NCBI GenBank assembly: GCA_003220685.1
Contig: QHTE01000061.1
Coordinates: forward strand, 100,157 to 164,156
Direction of reading: 5' to 3'
DNA: 64,000 nt
From: Candidatus Rokuibacteriota bacterium
GTDB taxonomy: Bacteria; Methylomirabilota; Methylomirabilia; Rokubacteriales; CSP1-6
In this document: piece by piece, positions 51,752 through 60,000 of the stretch
Layout of the letters: every line of letters starts with the position of its first letter
Numbering within the stretch: position 1 is the first letter of the stretch
Made by a program: the position numbers and the translations under genes
Notes under the pieces: model-generated
Database searches by the model: none
The model's input: only the letters and a program-made list of their open reading frames with translations
Told to the model about the DNA's origin: nothing

Positions 51752-52006
51752 ATGTACGGGAAGCACTGGCGCTCGGTCGTGATCGGAACGGCACTCCTGT
51801 TGGCTGCCGGCTGCGCTTCAAAAGAGGAGTGGGATATCTGGAGATCGAACACGAGCCACTTCCAGTCGAAGGAGCACTACGACTTCTCCATGAAGAACCG
51901 CTCTGGTGCGGCGACCGTCACCCGTCAGGACGTCGCCATGGCCCAGAGCCAGAGCTGGTTCGGGAAAGCGGTCACCGTCGACCAGGCGCAGATCCTCGAG
52001 CGGTAA
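51752..52006 (+). CDS. Small predicted lipoprotein
   Basis: 84 residues; the ATG follows AGGGAGGA. A basic start and hydrophobic stretch end in the lipobox LLAAGC, with lipidated Cys21. The mature ~63 residues are polar (WDIWRSNTSHFQSKEHYDF). I do not recognise the family. It has its own promoter and is followed by another exported protein gene. Confidence 0.75.
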   Translation: MYGKHWRSVVIGTALLLAAGCASKEEWDIWRSNTSHFQSKEHYDFSMKNRSGAATVTRQDVAMAQSQSWFGKAVTVDQAQILER

Positions 52007-52127
52007 GGACTCGGTCCCCCGCCACGTCGGCACCTTTTGACGTTTCAGGGGGCAGTTTGGCGTCAGGCGTTAGCCCGATCAGCGGGAACGACCTGTGGAG
52101 ATCCGAAGACTTAGAGGCCCTTGACCG

Positions 52128-52865
52128 ATGGCACGACCCATGCCACGTGTGTCACACATGACAAACGCTAAGCTCGGACGCGCGATCGTTGGTTTGGCCG
52201 CGGCCGCCACGCTGACCCTTGCCCTCAACCCGGCTTCGGCTGCCGAGGCTCCGGCTGATCGGGTGCTCCAGCCGGACAAGTACACCTCGGACAAGGGACG
52301 CGCGCTCGGCCAGAAGTACCAGGGAGCTCTTCGCGACCTCAACGCGAAGATCTACCACTGCATGCCGTGGCTGGAAGTGAAGCCGGAAGGCATCGGCTTC
52401 TACAAGCCCAAGCACCTCGACGGCGACATTCGCTACCTGTCCCTGAACGTCAACGTCGACCAGCAGCCGGCTCCGGAGTTCACACGGCTCAGCGTCCAGG
52501 ACCGGGTCTCGTCGATGTTCTCGCGCTACGTTCCGCACCTCCTGCGCTCGATGGCCACGAACGACCTGGTCCGGGATCCGAACCTCGAGGGCTTCACCGT
52601 GATCACGAGCTGGCTGAAGGCCATGCCCGGGAGTGGACAGCCGGCCGTCATGGAGACGTCCGCCGCCTTCATCCCGAAGGCGCTGGTCGCGAATTTCCTT
52701 CGCGGGCAGGCCACCGTCGCGCAGCTGGCTGAAGGCGCGCACGTCATGGCGTGGGACGGCGAGACCAAGCTCGGCGTGATGAAGCCGAGGGCGTGGGCCG
52801 ACGACTTCGTGCTGACGTACAAGGTGGCCGGCTACACACCGGACCCCAAGATCAGCTGCCAGTAA
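52128..52865 (+). CDS. Exported protein of unknown function
   Basis: 245 residues from the ATG at 52128; a second ATG at 52158 also leaves a full signal peptide (AIVGLAAAATLTLALNPASA). The mature chain has a conserved-looking HCMPWLEVKPEGIGFYKPK segment and otherwise no recognisable motif. A strong intrinsic terminator follows the stop, so this is a defined transcription unit end. Confidence 0.7.
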   Translation: MARPMPRVSHMTNAKLGRAIVGLAAAATLTLALNPASAAEAPADRVLQPDKYTSDKGRALGQKYQGALRDLNAKIYHCMPWLEVKPEGIGFYKPKHLDGDIRYLSLNVNVDQQPAPEFTRLSVQDRVSSMFSRYVPHLLRSMATNDLVRDPNLEGFTVITSWLKAMPGSGQPAVMETSAAFIPKALVANFLRGQATVAQLAEGAHVMAWDGETKLGVMKPRAWADDFVLTYKVAGYTPDPKISCQ

Positions 52866-52891
52866 GAACGCTCGCCTCTCGGACTCCCCCT

Positions 52892-52923
52892 CGGCCCCGG
52901 ATGCGTCCGGGGCCGAAGTTTTT
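52892..52923 (+). terminator. Rho-independent terminator
   Basis: CGGCCCCGGA and TCCGGGGCCG form a perfect 10-bp stem around a TGCG loop, followed by AAGTTTTT. It lies 27 nt after the stop of the exported protein gene and just before the end of the convergent Mrp gene. Confidence 0.85.
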
Positions 52924-52932
52924 CCAGCGAGC

Positions 52933-53793
52933 TCAGGCCGTGCGCGCCGCCAGCGCGGCGCGCACGCCCTCGGCGATCCGCCTGAGCGCCATCGCGGCCT
53001 CGCCGTCCGGCGCGCTGGCGACGAACGGATCGCCCGCGTCACCGGCGACGGCGATCGTCCGATCGAACGGAACGCTCCCGAGGAAGGGGATTCCCGCACC
53101 GGCCGCGAGCTTGGCCGCATCCGGCCCGGCGAATAGACCCGACATGTTCTCGACGAGCCCGAGCACGGGCGCCCGCGTACCGGCGGCGACGGTGATCGAT
53201 CTGCGCACCACCAGGTGCGACACGTCGGACGGGATCGTCACGACGACGATCCCGGAGAGCGCCGGCACGAGTGACGCGATCGTCGCCAGCCGATCGGTGC
53301 CCGGCGGCAGATCGAGCAGCAGCAGGTCGAGCGTACCCCAGTTGGTGTCCGCCAGGAACTCGCGGATCGCGTGGGCCTCCATGGCGCCGCGCCACGTGTG
53401 CGCCTCGTCCTGGACCGGCGCATCCCAGGTGAGCGGCGCCGCGTCGTTCGGCAGCAGCAGGTCCATCGACATCACCTTCACGCCCAGATTGGTGGACGGG
53501 GGCTCGACGACGCCGTCGGCGATGAGCAGGCGCCGACCGCGCACGCCCAGCACCTTGGCCTGCGTGGGACCGTTGAGGTCCGCGTCCAGCACGCCGACCT
53601 TCCAGCCGTCGAGCGCGAAGCAGCACGCCAGGCCCGCCGTGAGCGCCGACTTGCCGACACCTCCCTTGCCCGACACGATGGCCACGATCGCGCGCACCGA
53701 CTCGAGCCGCCGCTTAAGCCGCCCCTGCTGGGCCTCCACCTGGCCCGCGATGTTCGAGCCACCGTCGCCCGCGATGTCCTTGTAGCGCTTCAC
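52933..53793 (-). CDS. Mrp/NBP35-family P-loop ATPase (Fe-S carrier type)
   Basis: 286 residues from a GTG overlapping the previous stop (GTGA). The deviant Walker A is SGKGGVGKSALTAGLA near residue 42, followed by VGVLDADLNGPTQAKVLG and LLLLDLPPGTDRL. ApbC/Mrp proteins carry [4Fe-4S] clusters to apoproteins. The usual C-x-x-C near the C-terminus is not evident here, so cluster binding is uncertain. Its operon with a radical SAM protein makes a maturation role plausible. Confidence 0.85.
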   Translation of the reverse strand: MKRYKDIAGDGGSNIAGQVEAQQGRLKRRLESVRAIVAIVSGKGGVGKSALTAGLACCFALDGWKVGVLDADLNGPTQAKVLGVRGRRLLIADGVVEPPSTNLGVKVMSMDLLLPNDAAPLTWDAPVQDEAHTWRGAMEAHAIREFLADTNWGTLDLLLLDLPPGTDRLATIASLVPALSGIVVVTIPSDVSHLVVRRSITVAAGTRAPVLGLVENMSGLFAGPDAAKLAAGAGIPFLGSVPFDRTIAVAGDAGDPFVASAPDGEAAMALRRIAEGVRAALAARTA

Positions 53794-54215
53794 GCAGCGC
53801 CCTTCGCCCAGGCCGCGCGACCGATCAGAAGGAGCGCGGCCACGGTGACGATCAGGAACCCGATCGCGCCGGCCCGGAAGGTCACCTCGCCGCCCCACGG
53901 CGCCGCGACGCTGGCGGTCTCCGGCCTCAGCGCGACCTCTAGCACCTTCCAGGCCCGCAAGGCCATGAGCGCGGTGAGCACGCGCGCGAAGTCCCGGCGT
54001 GACAGGACCCAGCGCTCGAACCATGCTCGACGCTGCGCGAGGAGATACGGAATGAGCACGACGAAGACGAGGCCCAGCACGATCCACACGACGCCCGATT
54101 GCATCATGCGTCCGCCACGGACACCGACCCCGTGCATGGCGAGATAGAAGCCGCCGATCCAATAGATCACGCCGTAGGCAAGGTACGCGCGAGCGGCGAG
54201 ACGGAACCGGTCCAT
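53790..54215 (-). CDS. Small integral membrane protein (four predicted helices)
   Basis: 141 residues from the ATG that overlaps the radical SAM stop as TGATG. Hydrophobic segments at about residues 10-30, 38-62, 80-98 and 115-135 predict four membrane helices. I see no family motif. It is translationally coupled between a radical SAM/PCP_red protein and the Mrp-type ATPase. It could anchor or serve that pair. Confidence 0.68.
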   Translation of the reverse strand: MDRFRLAARAYLAYGVIYWIGGFYLAMHGVGVRGGRMMQSGVVWIVLGLVFVVLIPYLLAQRRAWFERWVLSRRDFARVLTALMALRAWKVLEVALRPETASVAAPWGGEVTFRAGAIGFLIVTVAALLLIGRAAWAKGAA

Positions 54216-55630
54216 CAGGGCGACGGCCGGAATCGTGAGCCCCACTTCGAGCGGACATCGGCGAGGAGCTCCTTGGTGATCGTGGTCTCACCCCGCCCGC
54301 GCGCGTAGGCCTCGACCGCCTTGATCACCATCCCGCGCGCGAACGACGGAATCGCTTGCAGGCGCGCGCGCGCCTCTTCGTCCCACACCAGCTGATAGTC
54401 GACCGGCAGCCCGAACGTGAGCGACGCCGGCAGGTCGATCAAGGTACCGCCGTGCGCGCCCGGCTGGTAGCCGCAAGCCGGGTCCTCGGCGAGATAGTCG
54501 CCGTGGGTCGCATAGGCGCGGCAGCGACACCCACCGCAGATCTTCGCAAACTCGCAGGCGCCGCAGCGGCCGCCGAGCTTCGGATCACGCAGGTCGCCGA
54601 ACACCGGCGCGCCGCGCCACAGGTCGGCGAACGACCGCTCGCGCAGATTGCCGGCGCTGACCGGCATGTACGGGCACGGCGTGACGTCGCCGCCGGGCGT
54701 GATGCGGCAGTAGTACTTGCCGGCGGGACACGAGCCGTGGGCGTAGTTCCGGAGCAGCGGCGACGACGGGTTCATCTGGTAGAGGACGCGCCGGAAGTGC
54801 GGCGCGCACTTGGCCCGGATGAGGAGCCCGTCGCTCCGGCCCACGGGCGTCGACCACGGATCCTCGAACGCCTCCGCGCCCTGCGCGGTCCGCCGCTCGC
54901 CCACGCCGAGGAGCGTCCTGACGAACGACGGCGGGCCGCCGCCGACGCCCTGCGCGCGGGCGAGGTACGTCAGGATGCGCTCGTAGGCCGCCGGGTCGAT
55001 GTCGATGAGGTCTCGGCCGCGGCCCGTCCGGACCAGGAAGAAGAAGTTCAGCACCTTGGCGCCGAGCTCGCGCGCCAGGTCGATCATCGCCGGCACCTCG
55101 CCCACGTTCCAGTCGGTCACCGACATGTGGAGCGAGAAGTCGAGCCCGGCATCGGTCAGCACGCGCGTGGCCCGCACCGCGCCGTCCCACGAGCCCGCCC
55201 GGTGGCGGAACGCGTCGTGCCTGGCGCGGTCGATCGAGTCGAGGCTGATCGAGGCGCCGAGGACGCCGTGCGCGCGCATCGCCTTCGCCTCCCGCTCGCG
55301 CAGGAGCACGCCGTTCGTGCCGAGCACGGTGGTGAACCGCTTCTCGGCCGCGTAGGCCGCGATGTCCCAGATGTCCTTGCGGAGCAGCGGCTCGCCACCC
55401 GTGAGGATCAAGAAGACGTTCGGATTGACGAGCGCGATCTCGTCCATGACCCGCCGGCACTCGTCGGTCGTCAGCTCGCCCCGCGTATCGACCCCCGCGA
55501 ACGCCGACATGTAGCAGTGCGAGCACTCGAGATTGCACCGCTGCGTCAGATTCCACGACACGCTATACGCCGTATACGGCGTGGCCGAAGCCCCGAGCTC
55601 CGAAGCGCCGGAAGATCTCGGCCTGGTCAT
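54215..55630 (-). CDS. Radical SAM/SPASM protein with C-terminal PCP_red domain
   Basis: 471 residues. The SAM motif is C32-x3-C36-x2-C39 (CNLECSHC). The SPASM region has CPAGKYYC...CPYMP and CGACEFAKICGGCRC, enough for auxiliary clusters, resembling heme-maturation enzymes of the NirJ/AhbD kind. Residues ~411-462 (WDEEARARLQAIPSF...AVEAYARG...ITKELL) form a PCP_red domain, the short module first named from protochlorophyllide reductase subunits and also present three times in the Usp protein next door. A heme or peptide modification role near the oxidase operon is likely but unproven. Confidence 0.87.
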   Translation of the reverse strand: MTRPRSSGASELGASATPYTAYSVSWNLTQRCNLECSHCYMSAFAGVDTRGELTTDECRRVMDEIALVNPNVFLILTGGEPLLRKDIWDIAAYAAEKRFTTVLGTNGVLLREREAKAMRAHGVLGASISLDSIDRARHDAFRHRAGSWDGAVRATRVLTDAGLDFSLHMSVTDWNVGEVPAMIDLARELGAKVLNFFFLVRTGRGRDLIDIDPAAYERILTYLARAQGVGGGPPSFVRTLLGVGERRTAQGAEAFEDPWSTPVGRSDGLLIRAKCAPHFRRVLYQMNPSSPLLRNYAHGSCPAGKYYCRITPGGDVTPCPYMPVSAGNLRERSFADLWRGAPVFGDLRDPKLGGRCGACEFAKICGGCRCRAYATHGDYLAEDPACGYQPGAHGGTLIDLPASLTFGLPVDYQLVWDEEARARLQAIPSFARGMVIKAVEAYARGRGETTITKELLADVRSKWGSRFRPSP

Positions 55631-55751
55631 ACGTCGCGAACCATCACGGGCGACTCGGGCGCCGCGCCAGGACGAGGGGATGCGGAGTCGGTCACGGGCG
55701 ACGGCCGATGAAAGAGAGAGGTATATGCGTCCGACGCGATCAGGGAATACG

Positions 55752-55893
55752 TGGGAGGGGAGAGGGGGCGGCGGGGGTGTCTCCCGGGATCCGTGTAGTC
55801 AGCGTTGCACGCGCGCACAGCACGAAAATTCGCCGACCAGCCCAGCAGCAGCCGGATCCCGGGAGACACCCCCGCCGCCCCCTCTCCCTCCCA
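55752..55893. repeat. Long near-perfect inverted repeat (36-bp perfect arms)
   Basis: Arm 55758-55793 is the exact reverse complement of 55853-55888. With one 1-nt indel the arms extend to about 41 bp. The 59-bp spacer contains no open frame. The arms begin with a G-rich run and end GGGATCCG. The element starts 3 nt after the Usp-fusion stop on the minus strand and is followed by no T-tract. It could be a very strong hairpin (terminator or mRNA stabiliser) or a MITE-like element; I found no convincing target-site duplication. The remaining gap (55631-55751) shows nothing I can name. Confidence 0.85.
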
Positions 55894-55896
55894 AGC

Positions 55897-57804
55897 CTAC
55901 CGCGGTTTCTTGTTCGACACGTACCCGGCGATCACTTCGTTCATGGTCTCGCGGGCGTGCCCAATACCCTCCTCACACACGGCAAGATCGATCGTCGTGA
56001 CACCGCGAGCGGCCGCGACGCGCTCGACTTCTTCGCGCGTCATGTCGCGCATGAAGCCCGCCGGCACCCGATTGAGCCGCGCCGTCGCCTCCTCGGTCCA
56101 GCCCAAGCCGGTGCCGGCCTCGCTCGACGAGACGGCGGGTATGTCGGCCGGCTCGAACTTCGTCTTGGCCAGGAGCGTGTCCCAGCCGGCGCCGAGCTTC
56201 TCGCGTCCGACGGTCTCTTCGATCATCGGCAGGGCGAGCTGGCAGGTGATGACCGGGATCCGCCGCGAGCGGGCGTACTTCTCGACCCGCGCCTTCGCGC
56301 GGCGCCGCAGATAGGCGTCGGTCACCTCGCGCAGGGCGTCGCGCGCCTCGGCCGACCACTTCACCTGCACGCCCGGCATCGACTCCTCGGCTTCGACGCC
56401 GCCCTCCTGGGTCGCGATCGCCTCCAGCGCTTCTTTCGAGATGATCTGGAACTTGTCGGGCGCGGCCTTGCAGACCGGGCACGTGACCACGGCGTTGGGG
56501 CCCTTGACCGTGTAGCCGCAGACCGAGCAGATGGCCGTCGCCGGCTGCGACTCGGCGCGCAGCTTCGCGACCGCGACGTCCTCGGCCAGGATCTGCATGC
56601 GCTCGGCCATCCGCGCGGGCATGAAGATCGCCATCGCCTCGTCGATCACCTTGTTGGTGATGACGGTGTGCCCCTGCTCGATCGCGTAGCGCAGGAGCGC
56701 GGTCCGCGCGACGCCCTTCACCTGGGGCGGCACCCGCTCCATCCGCGCCTCCGCCTCCTCGGTCCACGAGATGATCTCCTCGGCCTTCACGTCGAGCGGC
56801 GGATAGAACTTGCCGCCCGTGAGGAGCACGTTGCAGGGCGCCAGCCGCACGATGTTCTCGGTGTTGGAGCCGAGATCGACCTCGTTCTCGTCGGAGTGCA
56901 CGCCGACACGCCCCAGGATGAGGAGCCACGGCTGCTCCTTGCGGGCGAAGGTCAGGATCTTCTCGAAGCACTTGCCGTCGAGGAGCGTGATGGCCAGCTC
57001 GACACCCGCGTCGGCGGCGAGCTTGCGGCCGATCTCGAGGTGCGACTGATAGATCTTGGCGAGCCCGGTGTCGATGATCTCCTCGTGCAGCTGCTCCTGT
57101 TCCTTGAAGCGGAAAATCTTCGACGCCTTCTCGCTCAGCACGCCGACGATGCCGTTGAACATCGCGTAGTGCAGGTACGGATCGTACACGGCGACGGCCT
57201 GGAGCGGCCGGTGGAGCGCCGCCGCCAGCGCGATGCCGAGCCTGAGGCCGTTGAAGGACTGGGGCGAGCCGTCGAGGCAGACGACGATCGCGCCCTCGCG
57301 GTCCCGGAGCGCGTCGGCGTTGCGCACGATCAGGGTGTCGCGCGTCACCCGGCGCACGAAGCGCTCGGTGACCGAGCCGATCTGGCTGTCCTTCACCGCG
57401 CCCATGCCGAGGGCGCCCATGACGATCAGGTCGTAGTCGGAGGCGAGCGTGTCCTCGATCAGGGCCTTGTAGTGCTTGCCGTCGATCATCTTGGGCTCGA
57501 AATCGAGCCCGGCCTCGGTCGCCTTGCGGGCCATCACGTCCAGGTACGACTCGGAGATGAGCTGCAGGCCCATCGCGATCAGCGAGTCGTGGATCTTGCG
57601 CTGGCGCTCGAGCTCGTTCTCGTCCTTGTATTCCTCGGGCAGCGTGTACTCCATCTGCTTGAACCGGTAGTCGTGGAGCCGGGCCGCGTACACGTGCACG
57701 CCCGTGAGACGGGCGCCGAACGTCCGGCCCAGCTCGACCGCCAGGTCGATCGCGCGGTTCGAGCAGTCCGAGTTGTCCACCGGTACGCAGATGTGCTTGA
57801 ACAT
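55897..57804 (-). CDS. Double universal-stress domain-rubredoxin-like-PCP_red fusion protein
   Basis: 635 residues. Two Usp domains (1-162, 170-330) each keep an ATP-loop-like segment (GALGMGAVKDSQIGS near 130; GRVGVHSDENEVDLGS near 298). They are followed by PCP_red 1 (347-395), a rubredoxin-like zinc or iron knuckle C426-x2-C429...C442-x2-C445, PCP_red 2 (483-533) and PCP_red 3 (569-613). This is far longer than ordinary Usp proteins. A nucleotide-sensing, metal-binding stress protein tied to the adjacent oxidase or radical SAM system is plausible. The ATG follows GAGGGGG. Confidence 0.87.
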   Translation of the reverse strand: MFKHICVPVDNSDCSNRAIDLAVELGRTFGARLTGVHVYAARLHDYRFKQMEYTLPEEYKDENELERQRKIHDSLIAMGLQLISESYLDVMARKATEAGLDFEPKMIDGKHYKALIEDTLASDYDLIVMGALGMGAVKDSQIGSVTERFVRRVTRDTLIVRNADALRDREGAIVVCLDGSPQSFNGLRLGIALAAALHRPLQAVAVYDPYLHYAMFNGIVGVLSEKASKIFRFKEQEQLHEEIIDTGLAKIYQSHLEIGRKLAADAGVELAITLLDGKCFEKILTFARKEQPWLLILGRVGVHSDENEVDLGSNTENIVRLAPCNVLLTGGKFYPPLDVKAEEIISWTEEAEARMERVPPQVKGVARTALLRYAIEQGHTVITNKVIDEAMAIFMPARMAERMQILAEDVAVAKLRAESQPATAICSVCGYTVKGPNAVVTCPVCKAAPDKFQIISKEALEAIATQEGGVEAEESMPGVQVKWSAEARDALREVTDAYLRRRAKARVEKYARSRRIPVITCQLALPMIEETVGREKLGAGWDTLLAKTKFEPADIPAVSSSEAGTGLGWTEEATARLNRVPAGFMRDMTREEVERVAAARGVTTIDLAVCEEGIGHARETMNEVIAGYVSNKKPR

Positions 57805-57824
57805 GAAGTCCCCCTCTATCTATA

Positions 57825-57876
57825 GCCGCGCCTCGGCCGGCGGGGTCCCAGCCCCGCGACGGCCTGCAGCGCGCAC
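57825..57876 (-). repeat. Dispersed GC-rich repeat, copy C (minus orientation)
   Basis: Read on the minus strand it is almost identical to copy A over ~50 bp, with one change in the core (GGGACCCC for GGGGCCCC). It fills the gap between the cupredoxin-like gene stop and the ribosome-binding site of the Usp fusion gene, in the same orientation as that gene. Confidence 0.82.
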
Positions 57877-57882
57877 CGCCTG

Positions 57883-58665
57883 CTACTTCAGCTCGAAGTC
57901 CACCGTCGCGCTCGCCTTCGGCGCGACCGTGAGCTCGCGCCTGACCGTCTTCGGCTCGTCGTACAGCACCCGGCCGTCCTTGTCGGCGCCCCGGGCGCGG
58001 AAGCCGGCGTGCCACATCGTGACCTTGTACGTCCCCGGCGGCACGTCGGTGATGCGGAACGCGCCCCGGTCGTCGGTGACGGCGTAGTACGGGCTGTCGT
58101 GGACGATCAACCATGCCGACATGTGCGGGTGCGCGTCGCAGAGCACGCGGATCACGCCCGGTTTCTTGAGATATTTCCTGACCTCGATCACCTGCCCCTT
58201 GGTCGGCAGCGCGACGTTGAACACGGTCGGTGTCCCGAGGAAGCCGTGGGTGTTGTGGAGGACCGGGTCGGAGTTCCGGATCGCTACCCGCTCCTTCAGG
58301 GCGGCCGCGCTCACGTGGCTCACGAAGACGCACTGGTGGTTGTCCAGCACCACCTCGCTCCCGGCCTTCTTGCCCCGCGCCACGCCCTCGATCAGGACGA
58401 CGCTGCCCTTCACGCCGCGGTCGGCGGAGAGGACCAGCGCCTCGGCCGGCTTGTGCTCGCCGCAGACGTCGCGGTTCTTGTTCACCGGGATCGGGTCGAG
58501 CTTCGGCGGCGTGCCAACGAACTTGACGGTGCCCGTGAGCGTGACGCCGTCCTGCAGGGCGGTCACCTCGTAGGCGCCGCTCGGCGCCGCGGTCAGCAGC
58601 ACCAGGCCCAGCGCCGCGCCGGCGAGCGCAAGCGGCCGCGTCAGGGCTCGTGGTTGAACGACCAC
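57883..58665 (-). CDS. Exported cupredoxin-like protein with carboxypeptidase regulatory-like domain
   Basis: About 260 residues if the GTG at 58665 is used; it overlaps the DUF983 gene by 25 nt and no other good start precedes the signal peptide (ALALAGAALGLVLLTAAPSGA). The middle has a plastocyanin-like domain with a copper-site pattern H (NTHGF), then C-x2-H-x2-M in CDAHPHM. The C-terminal ~70 residues (DDRGAFRITDVPPGTYKV) are a carboxypeptidase-type beta sandwich. It could accept electrons or deliver copper to the oxidase encoded upstream. Start uncertain. Confidence 0.75.
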   Translation of the reverse strand: MVVQPRALTRPLALAGAALGLVLLTAAPSGAYEVTALQDGVTLTGTVKFVGTPPKLDPIPVNKNRDVCGEHKPAEALVLSADRGVKGSVVLIEGVARGKKAGSEVVLDNHQCVFVSHVSAAALKERVAIRNSDPVLHNTHGFLGTPTVFNVALPTKGQVIEVRKYLKKPGVIRVLCDAHPHMSAWLIVHDSPYYAVTDDRGAFRITDVPPGTYKVTMWHAGFRARGADKDGRVLYDEPKTVRRELTVAPKASATVDFELK

Positions 58666-59009
58666 TCCAGGGCCAGCCAGAGGCTCCGGCTGTAGCGGAA
58701 AAACCACAGCGGAAAGACGAGCACGATCGGGACGAGGACGAGGAGCTGCGCCCGGGTGGAGAGCCCGAGCACGCCCCAGAGCACGAAGAAGCCGCCGACC
58801 GCGATGATCGTGGTCACCGCGTAGTTGATGTAGATCGCTCCCACGAAGTAACCCTGCGCCCGCTCGAACCGGAGGCCGCAGAGCGCGCACGCCTCGGCCA
58901 TCCGGAACCAGCCGCGGAAGAGCTCCGTCGCCCCGCACCGGGGACAGCGCAGCCGGATCGCCCGGCCCAGGGCCCGTGTGAGGCGGTCGGTCAGCCGCTG
59001 CGATTGCAT
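58641..59009 (-). CDS. DUF983 family protein
   Basis: 122 residues. The N-terminal zinc ribbon has C-P-R-C (RCPRCG) and C-A-L-C (CALCG), followed by two membrane helices (~55-78 and ~85-105). DUF983 genes are frequent companions of cytochrome oxidase operons, and the function is unknown. It lies 31 nt after the subunit IV gene. Confidence 0.87.
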   Translation of the reverse strand: MQSQRLTDRLTRALGRAIRLRCPRCGATELFRGWFRMAEACALCGLRFERAQGYFVGAIYINYAVTTIIAVGGFFVLWGVLGLSTRAQLLVLVPIVLVFPLWFFRYSRSLWLALEWSFNHEP

Positions 59010-59040
59010 CGCTCACGCTGCCGGCCTCAGGGCAGCGCAC

Positions 59041-59370
59041 TCAGTGCTTGGCGGGCTCGGTCGTGGCCGCCTTCACGCCGACCGTCCGCTTCATCACGGC
59101 GAACCCGTCCGGCAGCAGCACGAAGACCAGCAAGGTGGCGATCAGCAGAGGCGTGACGGCGACCATGCCGAGAGTCCGCGTCTCGAACTTGAGGTGCATG
59201 AAGTACATCGCGACTAGCGCGGCCTTGCCGAGGGCCAGCGCGCAGAGCAGGACGCCGATCGTGAATTTCGCGAGCGGCGTGTAGATCACCGCGATCTCGA
59301 CCACGGTGAGAATCGCGAGATACCAGAAGATCGCCATGTAGTTGGGATGCTTGTGCTCGCCCGTCGCCAT
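59041..59370 (-). CDS. Cytochrome c oxidase subunit IV (COX4_pro/CtaF type)
   Basis: 109 residues with three predicted helices. The first (YMAIFWYLAILTVVEIAVIY), the second (GVLLCALALGKAALVAMYFMHLKFE) and the third (VTPLLIATLLVFVLLPDGF) fit the small subunit IV of bacterial heme-copper oxidases. The MYFMHLKFE end of helix 2 is characteristic. It lies 12 nt after the second subunit III gene. Confidence 0.9.
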   Translation of the reverse strand: MATGEHKHPNYMAIFWYLAILTVVEIAVIYTPLAKFTIGVLLCALALGKAALVAMYFMHLKFETRTLGMVAVTPLLIATLLVFVLLPDGFAVMKRTVGVKAATTEPAKH

Positions 59371-59382
59371 CGCTTCGACCCC

Positions 59383-60000
59383 TTACAGGAGGTACATGAA
59401 GGTGAACACCATGATCCAGACGAGGTCGACGAAGTGCCAGTAGAGGCCGGCGATCTCGACCGCGTTGTAGCTCGCCTCGGGCGCCGGCCGCCTGGCGACC
59501 ACCCGGAGTATCGAGAGCAAGTAGATGACGCCGCCGGTCACGTGCAGGCCGTGGAAGCCCGTGACGAGGAAGAACGAGGTGCCGAACAGCGAGGCGCCCC
59601 ACGGATTGCCGTTGATGTGGAGGCCGCGGTGCATCAGGTGCGTCCACTCGTAGGCCTGCAGGCTCACGAAGATCGCGCCGCCGAGCGCGGTGTAGAACAG
59701 GTACTTCTGCGCCCGGATCTTGTCGCCCTTGCCCAGCCACTCGAGGGCCTTCACCATCGTGACGCTCGAGCAGATGAGCAGGAAGGTCATGAGCGCGGTC
59801 AGGTTGATGCCGAGGACCTCGTACGGCGAGGGCCAGTCGGCGCTGGTGGCCCGCATCGCGCCGTAGCCGGCGAGCAACGTGCCGAAGCCGACGGCGTCGC
59901 CCGCCAGGAAGATCCACATGCCGAGCTTGCCCCAGCTTTCGGGCGTGAGCGGCGATTCGGCGGGCTCGACCGCGCCGTGTACCGCGGCTGCCTGACTCAT
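59383..60000 (-). CDS. Cytochrome c oxidase subunit III (second copy, 205 aa)
   Basis: 205 residues from an ATG overlapping the previous stop (ATGA). Five helices; GKLGMWIFLAGDAVGFGTLL, QAYEWTHLMHRGL, GFHGLHVTGGVIYLL and GLYWHFVDLVWIMVFTFMYLL are standard subunit III features. The protein supports proton uptake and stability of subunit I. A second, different subunit III is encoded one gene upstream. Confidence 0.92.
   Translation of the reverse strand: MSQAAAVHGAVEPAESPLTPESWGKLGMWIFLAGDAVGFGTLLAGYGAMRATSADWPSPYEVLGINLTALMTFLLICSSVTMVKALEWLGKGDKIRAQKYLFYTALGGAIFVSLQAYEWTHLMHRGLHINGNPWGASLFGTSFFLVTGFHGLHVTGGVIYLLSILRVVARRPAPEASYNAVEIAGLYWHFVDLVWIMVFTFMYLL

Noticed and set aside
52007..52127. 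Riboswitch-like structure between the small lipoprotein and the next exported protein
   Set aside because: Short G/C runs can pair, but I could not match any known riboswitch core.
55540..55600. Repeated TATACGCCGTATACGGCG near the radical SAM start as a possible operator
   Set aside because: It lies inside the coding region (codons for T-P-Y-T-A-Y), and the repetition is explained by these codons.
55708..57825. 705-codon plus-strand frame opposite the Usp fusion gene
   Set aside because: Runs through the inverted repeat, has antisense composition and no domain; the minus strand encodes clear Usp and PCP_red domains.
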